A stretch of 64,000 nt of DNA from assembly GCA_025558095.1 (NCBI GenBank), contig JAIVFI010000034.1, positions 124,001-188,000 on the forward strand, given 5' to 3'. Within the stretch, counting starts at the first letter, position 1. Every line of letters starts with the position of its first letter. The notes under the pieces were generated by a model that made no database searches, was not told the origin of the DNA, and was given only the letters and a program-made list of their open reading frames with translations. Both the position numbers and the translations under genes were made by a program. This document shows, piece by piece, positions 21,007-31,168 of the stretch. The DNA comes from Hyaloraphidium curvatum. Its lineage: Eukaryota > Monoblepharomycota > Hyaloraphidiomycetes > Hyaloraphidiales > Hyaloraphidiaceae.

Positions 21007-22624
21007 ATGTCGGCACGGCATGCAGAGCGCGCGGCGGTTGCGGCGGCGCGGCGCGTCGGCCTCCCCGGCGCGGCCGAGGGTGCGCCGCGGGCCGCGCCGG
21101 GTGCGCCTCTCCCCCCCCGTCCCGCCCGCGGGCCGCTCCATGCGCCCTCTGCGGCGCGCCCCGCGGTTTCCTGGCGGCCGATGTGCGGCGCCGAGGGGCG
21201 GAGGTGGCTCGGCGGCGTGGCGGCGGGGGCCGGCGCGGGGAAGCCACACCGCAGCGGGGGGGACGGGCCCGCGGGGGCCGCGAGGCGGTACAGCTCGTAC
21301 AAGGGGGAAATCGACGGCTCCGGAGGTGAATTCGCTCGTCCCGGCGGTCGTCGCGTTCCCCGACCCCCCATCGCCCCCTCCAGCACCCCCGCCCTCCTCC
21401 CCTCCCTCCTCCCCCCCTCCGGGCCCGAGCAAACCCCCCGCTCCCCCCCGCAAGAAGGTCACCGTCTCCACCCTCTCCCGCCTCAAATCCCAGGGCGTCC
21501 CCATCACCATGATGACGGCGTACGACTACCCCTCGGCCATGCTGGCGGACCGCGCGGGGGTCGACGTGTGCCTGGTGGGGGACAGCCTGGGCATGGTGGC
21601 GCTGGGGATGAAGGGCACCGAGGGGGTGACGCTGGACGTGGGTTTTCCGCCGCCGGAAGCGGGGATGGAGGCTGACCTGCGCCGCGACGCTTCCCGCCCG
21701 CTCCGGCGCGATCAGATGATGGTGCACCACACCCTCGCCGTCTCGCGGGGCCTCTCCCCCGCCGGCCCGCTGCTCCTAGCAGACCTCCCCTTCGGCAGCT
21801 ACGAGTCGTCCCCCGACGCCGCGATCCGGTCCACCCTCCGCCTGGTCCAGGAGGGGAACGCCGAAATGGTCAAGATGGAGGGGGGCGAGGAGATCTGCGG
21901 GAGCGTGGAGGCGGTCGGCGGGAAGCTGGGGGCGGCGGTGTGCGGGCATGTGGGGCTGATGCCGCAGAGGTGGGCCGCGGGCGGGGCGGTGGGCCGTCGT
22001 GCGGTTGACCGAGCGCATTCGCTCGCCGCCCACAGGAGCGGCAAGGTCGGCGGGTACAAGGTGCAGGCCAAGACCGCCGACAAGGTGGCTCCACCCGGGC
22101 TCGAGGCCACTTTCCACCACCTGACCCCCCCGTCCAGGCCATCTCCCTCGTCAAGACCGCCCTCGCCCTCCAATCCGCCGGTATCGCCCTCCTCGTCCTC
22201 GAATGCATCCCCCCCGCCGTCGCCGACGCCATCACCCGCCTCGTCGACGTGCCCACGGTCGGCATCGGCGCCGGGCCGCGGGCCGACGGGCAGGTGCTGG
22301 TCTTCGCGGACGCGCTGGGGCTGTCGGCGGGGAGGAAGCCCAAGTGGGTCCCCGTTTCCGGCGGGCGGTCGGGAGGTGCTGATCCCGTGCGCGCGCGGCA
22401 GGTTCGCAAAGGTCTACGCGGACCTGTCCGTCCCGATCGAGGCGGCGCTCCGGGAGTACGCGGCCGAGGTGCGCGCGCGGAGCTTCCCGGAGATGGGCGC
22501 GCACACGTACGCGATGGAGTCGCCGGAGGACGAGGCGGAGCTGCGGGAGTGGACCGAGGCCGAGGTCAGGAAGAAGGAGGAGAGGGAGAGGGAGGAGGCT
22601 AGCAGGGCGAGGAGGGGGAGGTGA
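21007..22624 (+). CDS. panB: 3-methyl-2-oxobutanoate hydroxymethyltransferase (ketopantoate hydroxymethyltransferase)
   Basis: Six exons: 21007-21325, 21384-21637, 21716-21969, 22036-22084, 22138-22343 and 22402-22624, giving 434 residues. The enzyme makes ketopantoate from alpha-ketoisovalerate and methylene-tetrahydrofolate, the first committed step to pantothenate and CoA. Visible motifs are VTMMTAYDYPSA-like TMMTAYDYPSA, the metal/substrate loop VGDSLGMV, HHTLAVSRG, PLLLADLPFGSYE, VKMEGGEE, GHVGLMPQ, the catalytic-Glu region VLECIPP, and VGIGAGP. The N-terminus is Arg/Ala-rich and ends in ARRYSSYKG, a typical mitochondrial cleavage site, so matrix location is expected as for other fungal PanB. 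A Pro/Ser-rich stretch separates the presequence from the barrel. The C-terminus adds a charged helix (EVRKKEEREREEASRARRGR). The first intron's borders are the least certain. Confidence 0.93.
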
Positions 22625-22942
22625 TGGGTCTTGGGCACGGTTGCTCTTCATCTTGGGCTCTTTCGGAAGGATACATGCAATTCAACTCCTTTGCTTTTCT
22701 TTGCTGCCGAACGGCCGTGCGGGCAGCGGGCTGCTGGACCATCGTCTGTCCCGTGCCTAGATCGATGATCAGATCTAGCACGCATCCGCGGGCTCCAAGG
22801 ACAGGAACACGGGGAATAGCATCTAGTCGTAGTCCATTTGGCGAATACGCGGTGTGCAACGGCCGGACTTTTGAGGATGGACAGTGCACCGAACCCAACT
22901 TCCAAGTGATTGCTCCCCACTGCGCCACAGCCGTCAATCCTC
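22625..22942. other. Intergenic region
   Basis: About 320 bases downstream of panB, of lower GC content. No coding or RNA feature was recognised. Confidence 0.35.
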
Positions 22943-23270
22943 CTACCTGCCGCGCCCGCGCCGCAGCAGGTCCGCCACCACGCTCGACACGAGGGTCCCG
23001 TTCAGCAGGTAGCGCTTTGCCAGGACCTGCAGGCGGCCGATCCTCCTGCGAGTTCCCTCGCCCACCGCGCACGAAAAGACGTCGTCGGTGTTGACCAGGG
23101 GGTTGTCGAGGTTGAAGTAATCGCATCGATCTTCCTGAGGGAAGGGGGAACGCCGTGCCGGAACGCTCTGGTGTCCAGGTAGGTGGTGCACCGGAGCTGC
23201 TGGGGGCAGCAACCGACCGATCTGGACCCGGAATCTTTCCACGCCGGCGCCGACATCCGCCCGTCCGCCG
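22943..23270 (-). pseudogene. Possible frameshifted gene fragment
   Basis: On the minus strand a protein-like stretch (CDYFNLDNPLVNTDDVFSC, then RIGRLQVLAKRYLLNGTL) ends in a stop at 22943-22945. Just upstream a second protein-like stretch (CCPQQLRCTTYLDTRAF) lies in another frame. A one-base shift near 23145 would join them. The block abuts, and would run antisense into, the lipase start at 23302. It is therefore unlikely to be a working gene and may be a relic. Family unknown. It may equally be a chance frame. Confidence 0.3.
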
Positions 23271-23301
23271 CGCTGGCGTAAATTGCCTGCCCGTTGCGGC
23301 A

Positions 23302-24801
23302 ATGGGAAGCGGGCGCCGCCTGCGGGGCGGCCCGCGGACCCTCTATTTTGGGCTCGGGCCCGCTCTCATCCTGGTCGCCGCCCTGCTGTGCCTCGGCGGC
23401 ACCGCGCAGGCGGCCAGCAAGATCAAGAGCTTCTTCAACGACGTCGGCGACAAGGTCAAGGGTGGGCTGAAGGACGCCGGCGACGCGGTCAAGGGGGGCC
23501 TGAAGGAGGCCAAGGAGGGCCTCGAGAACTTGGGCGACCGCATCGAGAGCGGCGCTCGCCAGGCCAAAGAGTACGCAAAGGCGGTGCGCGACTGCGCCCG
23601 CAAGCGCGGCGACGGCCAGATCGACCAGTGCGGTTGGGACGGCAAGCGCTACCGCAACCGGGCCTGCATGGTCGCCGCACGCGTGGGCAGGGTCAAGGAC
23701 GGCGCGTGTCCAAACTTCGACTGGAAGCTGCCGACAGCGCCGCCGGGGAAATCGAACTGGGCCAGCGACTACTACCCGCGGGTGTCGCTCAAATTCAGCC
23801 CCCTCTTTCCCCTCAAGGCGCCGTACACGTTCCGGCCCATGCCCGAATGTTCGCGGTACGCCTACGCGGATGCCCTCAACAATCCGGCGGCGTTCGACCA
23901 AGGAAAGGGCATCCGATCCAACGAGAACACCTATATGATGCTGCAGCTCGCCACCAGCGCGTACTGGCCGCTGCGTGACGAGCCACTCCGCGCATGGTGG
24001 ACCTGCCTCGGTGCGCGCGAGGTGGAACTCGTCATGACGCAGAATGAGAACGAGGTCGTCCTCCTACGCACCGATTCGACCGTCATTGTGGTGTTCCAGG
24101 GCTCGATGTTCGGGGAGTCTATCATCTCCAAGGACTGGGTCAGCAACTTCGACATGGCTCTTGTTTCCGCCAGGTTCTTCGGGTCGCGAAAGGCCCGCAT
24201 CCACGAAGGCTTCGGCGACGCTGTCAGGGACGTCGTGGAGAAAGGCGGCATCGTTCCCAAGCTCGAAACCATGTGCTCCACCCTGGAAGCCGGCCCCGCC
24301 GACTGCCCGATCATGGTCGGCGGACACTCCCGGGGTGCGGCGCTCGCGCAGCTCTTTGCCGCGTACCTCGTTCGAGCGGGATGGAAGGGGATCGCTGGGG
24401 TTTTTTCCTTTGGCGGCCCCAAGCCCGGCGACGCTGCCTTCCGGAGCCACTACGACCGCACCCTCCGCCTAGCGGACAGATCGCTGCGCGTCTACTTCAA
24501 GCGTGACGCGGTCTCGGCCACCCCGCCGCTCGGGGATTTTGACCACGTTGGCACGCCCTTTGCCGCCGAGACCTGCCTTCGGGGAGAGCCAGAAGCGGAC
24601 CGAGATTTCGGCAACCCGCTGGACCACTTCCCGCACAGGTCGCTGCTGTCGCTCTGGGCTGTGTGCCCGACCACGCCCGGGGGTCTGGACACCAAGGCGG
24701 TGCCGCCCCCGCCGTACCCCGAGGGAGCGTCGGGAATGGGAGCGCGGACAAACAAGAAGGACGTGGCGTTCGGGCTCGCGGGGCAGGTGATCGGAAGATA
24801 G
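23302..24801 (+). CDS. Secreted or membrane-anchored class-3 lipase with amphipathic N-terminal repeats
   Basis: Single exon of 499 residues; ATG at 23302 chosen because it begins a good signal-anchor (GLGPALILVAALLCLGGTAQA). Residues 39-95 form about four 11-residue amphipathic repeats (FFNDVGDKVKG, GLKDAGDAVKG, GLKEAKEGLEN), as in lipid-droplet or LEA proteins. The alpha/beta-hydrolase domain follows. It has VIVVFQGSM, HEGFGDAV, the nucleophile elbow GGHSRGAAL with Ser343, FGGPKPGD, and a likely catalytic His in GNPLDHFPHR. Class-3 lipases cut acylglycerols. The repeats could help it sit on a lipid surface (inference). A cysteine-bearing region (DQCGWDGKRYRNRACM) lies between repeats and catalytic domain. 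The frame is open upstream of 23302 but only through a GTG. Confidence 0.85.
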   Translation: MGSGRRLRGGPRTLYFGLGPALILVAALLCLGGTAQAASKIKSFFNDVGDKVKGGLKDAGDAVKGGLKEAKEGLENLGDRIESGARQAKEYAKAVRDCARKRGDGQIDQCGWDGKRYRNRACMVAARVGRVKDGACPNFDWKLPTAPPGKSNWASDYYPRVSLKFSPLFPLKAPYTFRPMPECSRYAYADALNNPAAFDQGKGIRSNENTYMMLQLATSAYWPLRDEPLRAWWTCLGAREVELVMTQNENEVVLLRTDSTVIVVFQGSMFGESIISKDWVSNFDMALVSARFFGSRKARIHEGFGDAVRDVVEKGGIVPKLETMCSTLEAGPADCPIMVGGHSRGAALAQLFAAYLVRAGWKGIAGVFSFGGPKPGDAAFRSHYDRTLRLADRSLRVYFKRDAVSATPPLGDFDHVGTPFAAETCLRGEPEADRDFGNPLDHFPHRSLLSLWAVCPTTPGGLDTKAVPPPPYPEGASGMGARTNKKDVAFGLAGQVIGR

Positions 24802-24936
24802 TGAGATCCGCGCTGCGGATGATTGTAGTTTTCTTTGTCGTTCTATATATCGCGATTTCGCAGCCTCGCGATCGGCCGGCCGTAGTTGGCGCCGGGGCCG
24901 CCTCGCGGGCGGTGGCGAGTGCTTTCTCAGTTCAAG

Positions 24937-26785
24937 ATGGCCTCTCCCGCGGTCCTCCCGACCGAATCCTCGGCGCCAGCGCCATCCCCGCCCTCCGCAC
25001 CTTCCGTTCTCCCCGATGCGGCCCCGGCCGTCGGCAGAGACACCCTCTCGCGGCCGACAGACCCCGTGGGAGACGCCGAGACTGTCGCGGTCGAGGACGA
25101 CACGCCGGAGGGCCGGGGACAGGGCGACGCCGGAACCGAGATGAAGATGAAGGAGGCGGGACAGGGTGCGGGCGGGGACGCGGAAGTGGGCGTCGACACC
25201 AAGGAGGTGGAGCCGGGGAAGCCGGGCACCGAGGGTCAACCTCCCGACGGGGGATACGTGGGTTCCAGTTTGGTCTACGGCCTGTTCCAAAAGCTAAACT
25301 ATTTTCTTTCGTCTGTCGCGCTCCTGGTCTTTTCGGCCCCCTCCCCGCTTCCTCCTCCCGCAGGGCTGGGTCGTCGTGTGCTGCAGCTTTCTCATCCAGG
25401 CCTTCACCCTCGGATTGCAAACGAGTTGGGGTCCCTTCCAGCGCTATTTCACCGCCTCCGGGACCTTCGGGACAACGTCGAATGTGCAGATTGCCTTTGT
25501 CTCGTCGATCGCGACCGCCGTGACCTTTCTCTTTGGGCCTTTGATGGGCGCGCTGGCGGAGCGCGTAGGATTCCGGATCGTCGCGGCCTCGGGATCCGTT
25601 ATCATCCTCATCGGCATCATGCTCGCGAGCATTTGCACCGCCGTGTGGCAGCTGTACCTGACCTACGGCCTCATCGGGGGAATTGGTGCGGCCGCCAGCT
25701 ACATCCCGGCGGTGGGATCCGTGCCCACCTGGTTCCGCAAGAGACTTGGCCTTGCTATCGGCCTGTCGGTCGCTGGTGGTGGAATCGGTGCTCTGATCCT
25801 CAATCCGGTGGCCCAAGCGCTACTGGACAAAGTGGGGTGGGCATGGACGTTCCGGATCCTCGGCTTCATCGCATCTGGGGTCGGGCTCGTCGGTGCGGCG
25901 TTCTTGAAGACATTTGGCACGCCGCCACGCAGGCCTGGTGGGCTCAAGAACATGCTGGATTTCCAGAGGTTCAAGGACTTTACGTTCGCGAGGCTTTTTG
26001 GCGTCGCCTTCTTCTCGGGCATGGGGTGGGTCCGCGTTCTGCCTTCCCGCCATCCTTCCACACTGATCTGCGGCTCAAAATAAGCTACTTCGTGCCTTTT
26101 GCCTACTTAGTTCCGTACGCTGGAACGATTGGCATCAGCGCCTCGGATGCTTCCGTGATCTCCGGGCTCACCAACGGGTTCGGTGCAATCGGCCGGATTG
26201 TCATGGGGTATGGCACCCGACTCGTTCAAACTCTTCGCGCACCTCACCAGCATCTCATTTTGTCAGATTCTTTGCCGACCGCGCGGGATCCATGAATACC
26301 TGGGTCGCCATGTTCTATACTGCTGCGCTCTCCATCCTGGTGGTGTGGACGAACGCCAAGAGCTACGGAGTCCTCCTGTTCTTCGGTCTGCTCTGGGGTT
26401 TCGCGGCCGGCGCGTACGTGAGCCTCTACGGCATGAACACGGCAATTATCTGGGGCCCGCAGGGACAGGTTCGTGGGGACCCTGGCAGCGCCCAGCGCTC
26501 TTGCTGATTCCCCTCGCTCATCCCATCCAGGCCAGCCTCCTCGGCCTCCTCTACACCGGCCTCATCCCGGGCGCGCTCGTTGGTCCCGTGATAGCTGGCG
26601 CCATCGTCGACGCCTCGGCGACAGTCGCTCCCGACGGGACGATGATCTACAACTACATTGGGCTGCAGTTGTACAGCGGATTTTGTGTGTTGACTGCCGC
26701 GACGGTACTGTTCTGGATCAGGCTCGAGTTCGGGGCCAAGAAGGGCGGGCAGGGTGTGTGGAAGGGGCTGTGGATGCGAATGTGA
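24937..26785 (+). CDS. MFS monocarboxylate-porter-type transporter (paralogue 2)
   Basis: Five exons: 24937-25257, 25364-26025, 26085-26207, 26267-26468 and 26531-26785, giving 520 residues. A Pro/Glu-rich cytosolic N-terminus of about 105 residues ends in PPDGGY, spliced to GWVVVCCSF, the signature of the monocarboxylate porter family. It is clearly a sister of the gene at 14.5-16.4 kb: SGMGYFVPF against SGLGYFVVF, TVAPDG against TTAPDG, EFGAKKGGQGVWKGLWMRM against EFGAKKGGKGWWNGLWMKI. Both are on the plus strand with three genes between them. The second exon here spans what is three exons in paralogue 1, and the last intron lies at a different site. Substrate unknown. Confidence 0.88.
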
Positions 26786-27003
26786 TGGATGGCGGGTGCG
26801 TGCAAGACAGGAGCATCCGATGGCACAGAATCTGATGCAATCGATGAAGTTGCCTTTGCGCCCCGAAGCAATCGGAAGAGTCCGGAACGAGTCTCAGGAG
26901 TACCTCTCAGACCAGCACAGCACGTTCCGAGCCAAAGGGCGCTCGTCCCGCCCATTCTATCTGCCAGTCACTGCCAACCCGCGCTCCATCACATCTCGCT
27001 GTC

Positions 27004-27921
27004 ATGCCGTCTGATTTTCGTGACCTCCAGGCCGGCGACCACATCTCCGTGCCGTTTGACCAGTCGCCTCTCGTGCGGCACCACCTCATCTACTGCGGCA
27101 ACGACCGGGTCGTACACTACCGCAGGGAGGGCATCGTCGAGCAGAGTTTCTCCGGGTACCTGGCTTCGCGGTCCGAGGTGGGCACAGGCCCTCGCCGATG
27201 CGTTTTCGGAGCCTTGACCGACGGCGTTCCTCCTGCCCAGTTTGCGCGCGGACTGCTGGTCCATCCCCATCCGGACCGCAAGTACTCCCGCACGCAGACC
27301 GTTGCTCGGGCTCGCAGCCGCATCGGCGAAAGCAAGTACGATCTGCTGACCAACAACTGCGAGCACTTTTGCAACTGGGCTGTCGACGGCGTCGCCATCT
27401 CCTACCAGGTCAACAAAGGAACCGCCAACGCTGTACCGACTCCCGTTGTCGGGGCTGCGGGGATGGCGACCATGACGGCGGCGGGCGCCGGCGCCTTTAC
27501 GGCCGCCACAGGCGGCGCGGGAATGATGTCGACTCTCGCCACCGTCGGGGGCGCCGTGGGCGGAGGCGCAGTTGCAGGCCTCGGGATTCTGGGCGGCGCG
27601 GGCGGGGGAATTGGTGCTTTCGTCGCCAACAGCACCATATTTGCGGATTCGCCCGAGGACTCCCAGGAAGAACGGAACCGCAAGGAGGCCGGGCGCGTTG
27701 GAAGCACCGTCGGTGCCGTGGCAGGAACCGCGGCGTCGCTGGTTGCTGTCAGTGCTGCCGCTGCCGCCGGTACCGCCGGAGGAGCCGCGCTGACCAGCGG
27801 TTTGGCCGGGATCGGGGCCGTGGTGGGGGGAGGAATGGCAGTTGGGGCAGCCACCGTCATGGCGGCCCCTGCCGTCATTGCCCTCGGTGTTGGGGCGCTG
27901 TTCTACTCCATCTTCGACTGA
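27004..27921 (+). CDS. LRAT-like (NlpC/P60 superfamily) protein with glycine-rich hydrophobic tail
   Basis: Single exon of 305 residues. Residues 8-130 carry the LRAT fold: LQAGDHISV, RHHLIYCG (His27 a likely catalytic residue), RVVHY, a central stretch, and YDLLTNNCEHFCNWA, where Cys119 is the expected nucleophile in the NCEHF motif. Animal LRAT/HRASLS proteins transfer or cut acyl groups of phospholipids. The activity of fungal members is little known. From about residue 140 the protein becomes a series of Gly/Ala-rich hydrophobic segments (GGAVGGGAVAGLGILGGAGGGIGAF, later GAVVGGGMAVGAATVM) broken by one charged loop (SPEDSQEERNRKEAG), suggesting glycine-zipper membrane insertion. HRASLS enzymes also use a C-terminal hydrophobic segment, though a shorter one. 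Confidence 0.85.
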   Translation: MPSDFRDLQAGDHISVPFDQSPLVRHHLIYCGNDRVVHYRREGIVEQSFSGYLASRSEVGTGPRRCVFGALTDGVPPAQFARGLLVHPHPDRKYSRTQTVARARSRIGESKYDLLTNNCEHFCNWAVDGVAISYQVNKGTANAVPTPVVGAAGMATMTAAGAGAFTAATGGAGMMSTLATVGGAVGGGAVAGLGILGGAGGGIGAFVANSTIFADSPEDSQEERNRKEAGRVGSTVGAVAGTAASLVAVSAAAAAGTAGGAALTSGLAGIGAVVGGGMAVGAATVMAAPAVIALGVGALFYSIFD

Positions 27922-28188
27922 AGTGGTCCTCGCGTCCCGTGCGCCCCAAGCACCTATTGTAAAGCACCTTCAATGCTCGCTTGCGAACTGTAAAGCAACA
28001 CGTCGTGAACAACAGCTGCAACACTTCATTTCATCTCGTCGGAAGCGCTTGGGTCCGAAGTTCCTGTGCCTTTCGTCATCGAGTGGACTTGGCGGCGGAG
28101 GGCCGACGATGACTCGAAAATGTGACTCCTCTTCCAAATCCACCAAACACTCACACCGCGCTGCTCCAACGAGCTCCTGGCACTCCAA

Positions 28189-29534
28189 ATGGCCACCAAC
28201 ACTTCTGTTATATTTGTTTCTCGGCCTGTCGGCGCTCCCGTCCCCTCGGAGACCTTCTCGGTCCTCGTTGGGCCCATTCCCCGGCCTGAAGTCCCGGGAG
28301 ACGTTCTGCTCCGGACCATGTACCTCTCTCTGGATCCTGCCATGGTCTGTCCCCGCGCGAAGTGCCTATTGCAAGCACTAACCCCCGGGGGCAGAGAGGC
28401 TGGATGCGCGACGACGCCATCTCGTACACTCGCCCCATTGGTGCGACCCGGTCCTCCCTCCAATTCGACAACGCGCCTCACTCTTGCCCCCAGAGATCGG
28501 AGAGTTGATGCGTGGCGCATCACTCGCCGAGGTCGTCGAGTCGCTCGATCCCAACTACGCCCCTGGAGACATAGTGGTGGCGCCGACCGGCTGGACCGAA
28601 TGGGCCGTGCTCAACACCTCCAGGATCAAGGACCATCCGCTTGGGAGTTTCTGGTCTCTGCTGCCCCGGGAGCTGCCTCCAGGAATCAAGCCCATTGACT
28701 ACGTCTCCATCCTGGGGCTGACGGGTCTTACCGCCGCGGTTGGAATCTTCGAATGCGGCAAGGCCCGCGACGGAGCGCTAGGCAAGGAAAGCACCGTAGT
28801 GGTCTCGGCGGCTGCCGGTGCGACCGGAATGGTAGCCGCTCAAATCTACAAGCACGTGCTCGGGTGCAGGGTGGTGGGGATCGCAGGTGGGAAGGGTAAG
28901 TTGTGTGGTGAAACGCCGTTGCGGATGGAACTAAAGCTTCAGTACAGCCAAGTGCAATTTTCTGATCGATGACCTGGGTCTGGACGCTGCGGTGGACTAC
29001 AAGTCGCCCAGCTTCAAGAAGGAGCTTGCAGCTGCCTGTTCGAAAGGAGTGGATGAGTACTACGACGTGAGTTCTGCGCACTCTGCAGTTTGTGCTCCAA
29101 ATTGACTCCTTCGGGCACCAAAGAACGTCAGTGGGCCTGTGACCGAAGCTGTCTTCGAGAACATGGCTCTCGGATGCCGGGTGATCGCCGGCGGAGGGAT
29201 CAGCAACTGTTCGTGGAATCTGGTCGACGCAGGGTCGCGCGTCTGATTGCCGATTTCCACTACAGACAACGACGAGTCCAAAGGAACCGGGCCCGCAAAC
29301 TACCGCCTCATCAGCATAAAGATGGCAACCGTGCGAGGTTTCATCGTTCTCTACTTTGCCAGTAAGCTGCCCGAGTACCAGCGCAAGCTCATTGGCTGGA
29401 TCGGCGAGGGCAAGATCAAGAACAAGTGCACTGTCGTGCCGGGCATGGACAAGGCACCCGAGACGTTCATGCGTCTCTTCGAGGGCGGAAACGTGGGGAA
29501 GCTGCTCGTCGGCGTTGGCAGCGGGATGGAGTGA
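28189..29534 (+). CDS. NADP-dependent medium-chain oxidoreductase (alkenal/prostaglandin-reductase type)
   Basis: Six exons: 28189-28344, 28395-28440, 28494-28895, 28948-29066, 29124-29208 and 29266-29534, giving 358 residues. Motifs follow the zinc-free double-bond reductase family: LRTMYLSLDPAM joined to RGWMRDD, GDIVVAPTGWTEWAV, YVSILGLTGLTAAVGI, and the nucleotide-binding SAAAGATGMVAAQIYK, then CRVVGIAGG. Later come AAVDYKSP, YYDNVSG and CRVIAGGGIS, with the end YRLISIKMATVRGF. Such enzymes reduce the C=C bond of alpha,beta-unsaturated carbonyls with NADPH, a cytosolic detoxification step. The second exon is only 46 nt. The donor of intron 5 (GTTCGT) is unusual but is the only site keeping the frame. 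Confidence 0.88.
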
Positions 29535-29714
29535 CCATTGTCAATGCTGATGTGGTGATCGAGGAGTACTAGCAATTCATACTCCTATCTTTGTCGAGAG
29601 GAAAGCGCCGATGGAAGGCGCTCGTTCGCGAGGGGGAACGGTCACCCCCAAACTCACTCACGCTCCCGATTCGCGTCCCACTCCAAAATCTTGCTCGGGA
29701 CCCTTCGCTCAACG

Positions 29715-31065
29715 ATGGAAGGCACCAACGGTGACGGTGGACACCCGGCGAACGGCGACGCGTTCGCGGTCGCGCCCCCTGTGACCGCGAGGCCCGCCGA
29801 GCCTCCCGCCGCCCTCGAGCTCTCGGCAGCGAATGGTTTGGACCCGCAGAGCCACGGAACCACCAAGACCGGCTCCGCGTCCGTCGTGGCGCCCGTTGCG
29901 CAGCCCGCACCGAGCCAACCCGCCCAACCGACGCTGCTGCGCTCTGCCGCGGACCTAGTCATCGATTCGCTCCGGGCCGAGAACGCGTCGCTGCGTAGGG
30001 AGATGGACAACCTCAGGGCTTCCATGACGAGGAATGTGGTGTTCCCGGTTGCTCTCGAAGACTTGGACGTGTGAGTGAATTGGTCTTCGGAAACCGACGC
30101 GCGGGGGCTTCTCGCTGACCGGCTCTCCGATTCGTAGCACCAAGCGTGCGGTCGTCGAAGCCTTCTTGACTGGCTTCCTGGCCTCCATCCCGACCAAGCT
30201 TCCGCAGCCCGGTGCTCCCGCGCTCTCGGCCCCGCTGTCGCAGGAGCCCCTTTACGGCCAGTCTGGACTGGTCGCCTCGGGGGTGCCTGCATCGCTCGGT
30301 GGCCAGAGCTCGCAGGGGATACCGGCTTTGACTTTGAACGGCTCCGCAGTCCCTCCTCCGATCGACACCTCGGCCGCAACCGTGCTCGGCAAGCACCCGC
30401 GATCCGCGCCGTCTGGGGACGTCGAGATGACGGCCGAAGAGATGGAAGCCCTTGGCCCCGACTCGAAGCGCGCCGCCAAGATCTCCATCTCTGCGTCGGT
30501 CTCCTCGATGTCGAGCACGGAAGCAGCCCGGTTCGCGCTCCAGCACATCAAGCAGATCTTCTCCTCGGGGATGGGGGCCGCGGCCTTCAACAACGCAACG
30601 GAGCACGAGGAGTTCAAGCGCACCGGCATCCTTCCTTTCGCCGCCCCCGTCCGCTGGGGAACTATGTGTGCCATGACCTCTTCGTCGCACAACCGCTACA
30701 AGCGCATCATGTCGATCACGGGAGCCAAGGCGTGGCTCGCGCAGGCGTGCCGCGACTTCGGTGCCGAGGAAGGCGTCGAGATCGTCGGGCCGTGGAAAAA
30801 TATCGAGCACCTGCGCATCAAGGGCGTCAGAACGGGCGAGCTCCCCGAGTCGCTGCAGAACGAAACCCCGAAGAAGGGCCCGAAGACGCTGGAGCAGATC
30901 ATGGCGACCCAACGCGAGGTCGAGAAGCTGTTCGAGGAGGCTGAAGAGGAGCCGCCGATCGAGCGGAGGTCGAGCACGGCCGATCGGAGCAGCGCCCCCG
31001 CTGGAGCCAATCCCGGTGCGCCCGAGGCCGCCACGCAGCGTGGTCTTGGACTGTCGGGGTTGTAG
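29715..31065 (+). CDS. Unknown coiled-coil protein with a conserved-looking C-terminal domain
   Basis: Two exons: 29715-30070 and 30138-31065, giving 427 residues. The N-terminus is Pro/Ala-rich and disordered. A leucine-zipper-like helix (LVIDSLRAENASLRREMDNLRASM) lies at about 80-105. After a disordered section containing KHPRS and DSKRAAK, a possible nuclear signal, comes a compact region of about 150 residues. It starts STEAARFALQHIKQIFSSG and includes RTGILPFAAPVRWGTM, GAKAWLAQACRDFG and GPWKNIEHLRIKGVRTGELPE. The tail is Glu-rich then Gly-rich. I do not recognise the domain. Nuclear location is only a guess from the basic stretch. It converges on the Deg-type protease with a gap of about 100 bases. 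Confidence 0.75.
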
Positions 31066-31168
31066 GCTTTGGCGACATGTCTTCTTTTGGGTGTGATAGG
31101 TCTTCGCGGAGTCGGAGCTCGAGTCAATGCGCTTTCTTTCCAAGATCTTTTCTGTGACATAGATAGCT

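Noticed and set aside
20248-21510. Minus-strand open frame extending the histidine kinase upstream of 20247
   Set aside because: Composition changes to Arg/Gly/Pro noise and it would overlap the panB presequence; the ATG at 20247 is the first good start.
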